Source of the DNA: DATELY01 sp035276085
GTDB lineage: Bacteria; Pseudomonadota; Gammaproteobacteria; Steroidobacterales; Steroidobacteraceae
NCBI GenBank assembly: GCA_035276085.1
Contig: DATELY010000121.1
Coordinates: forward strand, 1 to 25,745
Direction: 5' to 3'
DNA length: 25,745 nucleotides
The position numbers and the translations under genes are program-made. The notes beneath the pieces were generated by a model. It did not search any database. It was not told where the DNA came from and worked only from the letters and a program-made list of their open reading frames with translations. This document shows positions 23,801 through 25,745 of this stretch, one piece after another (the stretch's first letter is position 1; each line of letters starts with the position of its first letter).

Positions 23801-25745
23801 ACGCGCACGATTGAGTGCAGTGCCATCGAAGTTGAGCGGGCTCACGGCACGACCATTCAGCGACAGCTCGACGTGCTGCGTGCTCGCGTGCTGCACGGCG
23901 ACTTTGATGCTGGGAATCGCGATCAGCGCACCGTCGGCGGGGTTCAGCCATTCGAGTTTCGGCTGCAGCGTTTCCACGTCGAGTGCAATGTCGCCGGGTG
24001 GCTTCGACGTCTTGTTCGATGGTGTGATCTTCGGCGGTGCTTCGGCCAGAGGCGCTGCAGTGGTGGCAATGGACCTGGCCTGCGCCGTTCGCATCATCAA
24101 CGTGCCGGCAGACCTGACACGCAGGCCTTCCACGAACAGCTCCATATCGGCTCCCGGGATCGGCTCCAGCTCGACGCGATCCGCAGGAATATTCAGCCGC
24201 TCGCGCAAGAATTGCGCAGCGATCGCCGCGGATTCGGCGTCGCCATTGACCTTCAGCCGCAGGCTTCCGAGCGGTTGCCACTGAGCGGCAATCTGCTCGA
24301 GTTGCTTACGCTGCGCGGCTGCATCGGCATGTGCGGGCAAACGGTAGGACGCGTTCTCATACTGCATCTCGCCGCGCAGGGCGATGTTCTCCACGGGCGG
24401 CGTGCGTTGCTGCTGACCACCCGTGTCGAAGAGCGCCACGGCTTTCAGTGGCAGCAGTCCTGAAGCGTGCGGCAGGGTTCGCGTGCGAAAGCCGAGCTGC
24501 ACGTGCGCGCCCGCAGGATGATTCTGCAAATCGAAACTCAGCACCCCCTCGCTCGCGGTCGGCTCCGGGCTCTCGCGACCATCGATCGTGGCTGAAGCCG
24601 GCACGTAGGTCAGGCCATCCGGGAGCATGACGAGCAGGCGTGCATTGTTGATGCCCAGCTCCTTCACTTCCAGCTGCGCGAGATGTGCGAGCGTCGACGC
24701 ATCGCGCAAGGCCGTTTGCAATTGCAGTTGCACGGAACCGGTCGGTGCCTGCTTGGGCTGCAGCGTGAAGTCGGCGCGCCACAGCGCGCCGCCGCGTAGA
24801 TCGACGAACTGCGAGTACGAGCGACCGGCGAACGCGACGTGATCGTTGCACGGTGCGAGCTCATGCGTGTTCGGCATCGTCACCGTGTCGAGTTGCACGA
24901 CGTGCGTGCCGGGCTTTACGTCCTCGAAGTGATACTTGCCGTTCTCATCGGTCACTGCATAGCGACCGTCTTCCATGTAGATGCGCACACCCGCGATGCC
25001 GGGCTGTTCGTTTGTCGGCTGATTGCACGTGCCGCTGGTGACGCGTCCGGCCAGAAAGCTGTGATCGCGGAACAGCTCTTCGCGCAGCTGCACGATGGCC
25101 TGCGCCGTGTTCGATCGCGTGCCGTCATCGCTCACCGCCTGCGCGGAGTTCACGATCTGATCGCCGCGCGCGCCGACGGTGACTTCCGCCACGTAACGCA
25201 CGGTCGAGCGTTCGCCGGCGGGTAGTGCGGCGACTGTGAACGTGAGCGTGCGGCCGTCGGTCGTGATGAGCGGATCGGCAGCGCGTTGCGTGCCGATGCG
25301 TGCAGAACCTTCCCGATAACGCAGCCCCGCAGGCAGCGTGTCGACGACCTGCACATGGGAGAACGTGCCCTGCGAGGAGGCATTCTCCACTTCGACGCGG
25401 TACTCGATGAAGTCGCCCACCGCGGCAACGGCAGTCGCCGTGGTCTTCTGCACGAACAACTGGGTAGGCGTCGCATCGAGCGGCACATCGACAGCGATGC
25501 CGGGACCCGAGATGACGGCGAAGCTCGCGCCGTACGATGCGGTGCTCACTCGATACGGAGCTCCCGGTATCGTGGCCAATGACGTCATCGCTGCCGCCGA
25601 TGGAAAGCTGTGACCGCGCGGCGGCGTGATCTCCAACTTGTATTCCCCCGCGGCAACCAGCGGAAAGCGAAAGACACCGGCTGGCAGCGTGTAAGTCGTA
25701 CCGCCCGCATCGGTGACCGCCGCACCCGTGATCATTTCAGGGGGA
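20858..25745 (-). CDS. Giant multidomain outer-membrane surface protein, N-terminus beyond window
   Basis: The frame is open to the right edge, so the true start is not visible. About 1628 codons can be read. Numbering from the ATG at 25735, a DUF11-type adhesin-like repeat is at about 93-205 (VGDFIEYRVEVEN, VVDTLPAGLRY). An SdrD/carboxypeptidase-regulatory-like fold is at about 228-285 (GVRIYMEDGRYAVTDENGKY). A second DUF11-like region spans about 335-425. A degenerate OmpA-like segment lies at about 460-530, and an Ig-like region (NPADGALIAIPSIKVAVQ) follows. From roughly 830 to the end there is a beta-barrel-like region with alternating aromatic strands and the conserved stretch YGDATEQRF. 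The protein probably sits in the outer membrane with large periplasmic or surface domains. No catalytic motif was seen and its role is unknown. Confidence 0.85.
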   Translation of the reverse strand, partial: PPEMITGAAVTDAGGTTYTLPAGVFRFPLVAAGEYKLEITPPRGHSFPSAAAMTSLATIPGAPYRVSTASYGASFAVISGPGIAVDVPLDATPTQLFVQKTTATAVAAVGDFIEYRVEVENASSQGTFSHVQVVDTLPAGLRYREGSARIGTQRAADPLITTDGRTLTFTVAALPAGERSTVRYVAEVTVGARGDQIVNSAQAVSDDGTRSNTAQAIVQLREELFRDHSFLAGRVTSGTCNQPTNEQPGIAGVRIYMEDGRYAVTDENGKYHFEDVKPGTHVVQLDTVTMPNTHELAPCNDHVAFAGRSYSQFVDLRGGALWRADFTLQPKQAPTGSVQLQLQTALRDASTLAHLAQLEVKELGINNARLLVMLPDGLTYVPASATIDGRESPEPTASEGVLSFDLQNHPAGAHVQLGFRTRTLPHASGLLPLKAVALFDTGGQQQRTPPVENIALRGEMQYENASYRLPAHADAAAQRKQLEQIAAQWQPLGSLRLKVNGDAESAAIAAQFLRERLNIPADRVELEPIPGADMELFVEGLRVRSAGTLMMRTAQARSIATTAAPLAEAPPKITPSNKTSKPPGDIALDVETLQPKLEWLNPADGALIAIPSIKVAVQHASTQHVELSLNGRAVSPLNFDGTALNRARTAAVSRWRGLDLADGDNELIAIVHEAGAAEPLRITRHVHYAGGAVRAELVREESTLSADGQRRPVIALKLFDAYGKPARPGTLGAWSIGAPYRSQWEVESLTENQLVAVGPREPTFEVGSDGIARLELEPTTQAGYALVHLRFNERQQQEIRVWLEPAARDWILVGVAEGTAAYKTISDHLQAAEAAGAEDGYRDNGRVALFAKGAIKGEYLLTLAYDSDRDREAAKQRLLGVVEPDRFYTLYGDATEQRFEAATARKLFLKLERRQFAALFGDYETGLTVTELTRYSRTFTGFKSDYAGEHVGYTAFAAESDQGYVQDELRGDGTSGLYRLSRRPLIVNSDKIRIETRDRIRTEVVVDSRTLTRHLDYSIDYLNGTLFFKQPVPSRDANFNPVFIIADYEVLTGGKREVTAGGRTALKLAEDAVEVGASYINQGATTGATQLMGTDLRWQIGSATELKAEVARSESDDPSQTERADAYLAEMAHVTERLDARAYVREQETGFGVGQQLSTEAGTRKVGVDGIYKIADRWLLRGEAFQQDMLQTDAQRELVSAEVRRETADYTLGAGARHVADAGLAAGTAKSEQGFVNGTLDLFKDRITLKAAQDFAIASNDASSDFPARSLVGVEYHWSAATSVFTEYEHAKGRDLEVDMTRVGVRTTPWDRAQLSTSLNQQASEYGPRTFAQLGLIQGWQVSERWALDFGVDQSRTVSGARFEQLNANAPLASGSLNGDFVATFAGATYRSETWTVTSRLERRDADEEERWVFAGGFYREPIDGHAFSLATQLFDSTMEEGSDTTGAEIDLSWAYRPVDSRWIVLDRLDLKDEARDDALGRYESARIVNNLNANWQLDRSLQLGLQFGARYVRSTFDGERYDGLSDLYGFDVRRDLSSRFDIGLHGTLLNSWQADVSDYAVGLDLGWTIARNVWISLGYNVQGFRDTDFEASRYTAQGPYLKFRMKADQDTFKDLSLDRLRPRREQQ

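Noticed and set aside
24046..25060. GGCCAGA words inside the surface-protein gene as further hairpin elements
   Set aside because: They have no partnering TCTGGCC or periodic arms and lie within coding sequence.

Overview
This GC-rich window carries a dense set of bacterial genes on both strands and looks like a chromosomal segment of a gammaproteobacterium. The Tex, YajQ, OxyR and PCuAC proteins and the CysAWT/Sbp system are close to proteobacterial forms. A Steroidobacter/Nevskiales-type organism would fit, but that placement is inference from style, not from a marker gene. No tRNA, rRNA, CRISPR array or phage module was seen.

Layout. (1) 1-360: the 5' end of an IS630-type transposase gene leaves the left edge. 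It is followed by a striking 8-bp tandem array that forms one arm of a hairpin element. (2) 361-10076, all minus strand: one long gene string reading right to left. It encodes a CysA-type ATPase with an extra C-terminal region, a lipoprotein sulfate-binding protein, CysT, CysW, a sensor histidine kinase, an OmpR-type regulator, an FAD/NAD(P) oxidoreductase and a second OmpR-type regulator. Most junctions overlap or are under 10 nt. The exceptions are the cysA-sbp junction (40 nt with the start chosen here) and a 162-nt gap after the first regulator. That gap holds a hairpin element and a perfect stem covering the ribosome binding site of the oxidoreductase gene. The string suggests sulfate uptake co-transcribed with signalling and redox functions. 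(3) 10403-11840, minus: two cell-envelope lipoproteins, an OmpA-type peptidoglycan binder and a DUF4398-type protein. (4) 12064-16356, plus: a thioredoxin-like lipoprotein, Tex and YajQ. (5) 16477-18254, minus: a NUDIX hydrolase and a type II NADH dehydrogenase. These diverge from (6) 18364-19700, plus: oxyR overlapping a PCuAC copper chaperone gene, with a perfect LysR-type palindrome in the divergent gap. (7) 19926-20771, plus: an unrecognised lipoprotein. (8) 20858 to the right edge, minus: a very large multidomain outer-membrane protein, truncated at its N-terminus by the window.

The most unusual structure is a set of five intergenic hairpin elements at 141-290, 2539-2609, 13301-13393, 19721-19790 and 20774-20850. 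All sit just behind stop codons. All have the apical pair GGCCAGA/TCTGGCC (one copy has a single mismatch) and unrelated loops. Their arms are built from short modular words, 8 nt long in three copies (CTGGCTTG, CTGGTCGG) and 7 nt long in two (GGGYTAC-like). The copy at 141 has one arm expanded to 12.5 tandem units. I do not recognise this as a named repeat family.
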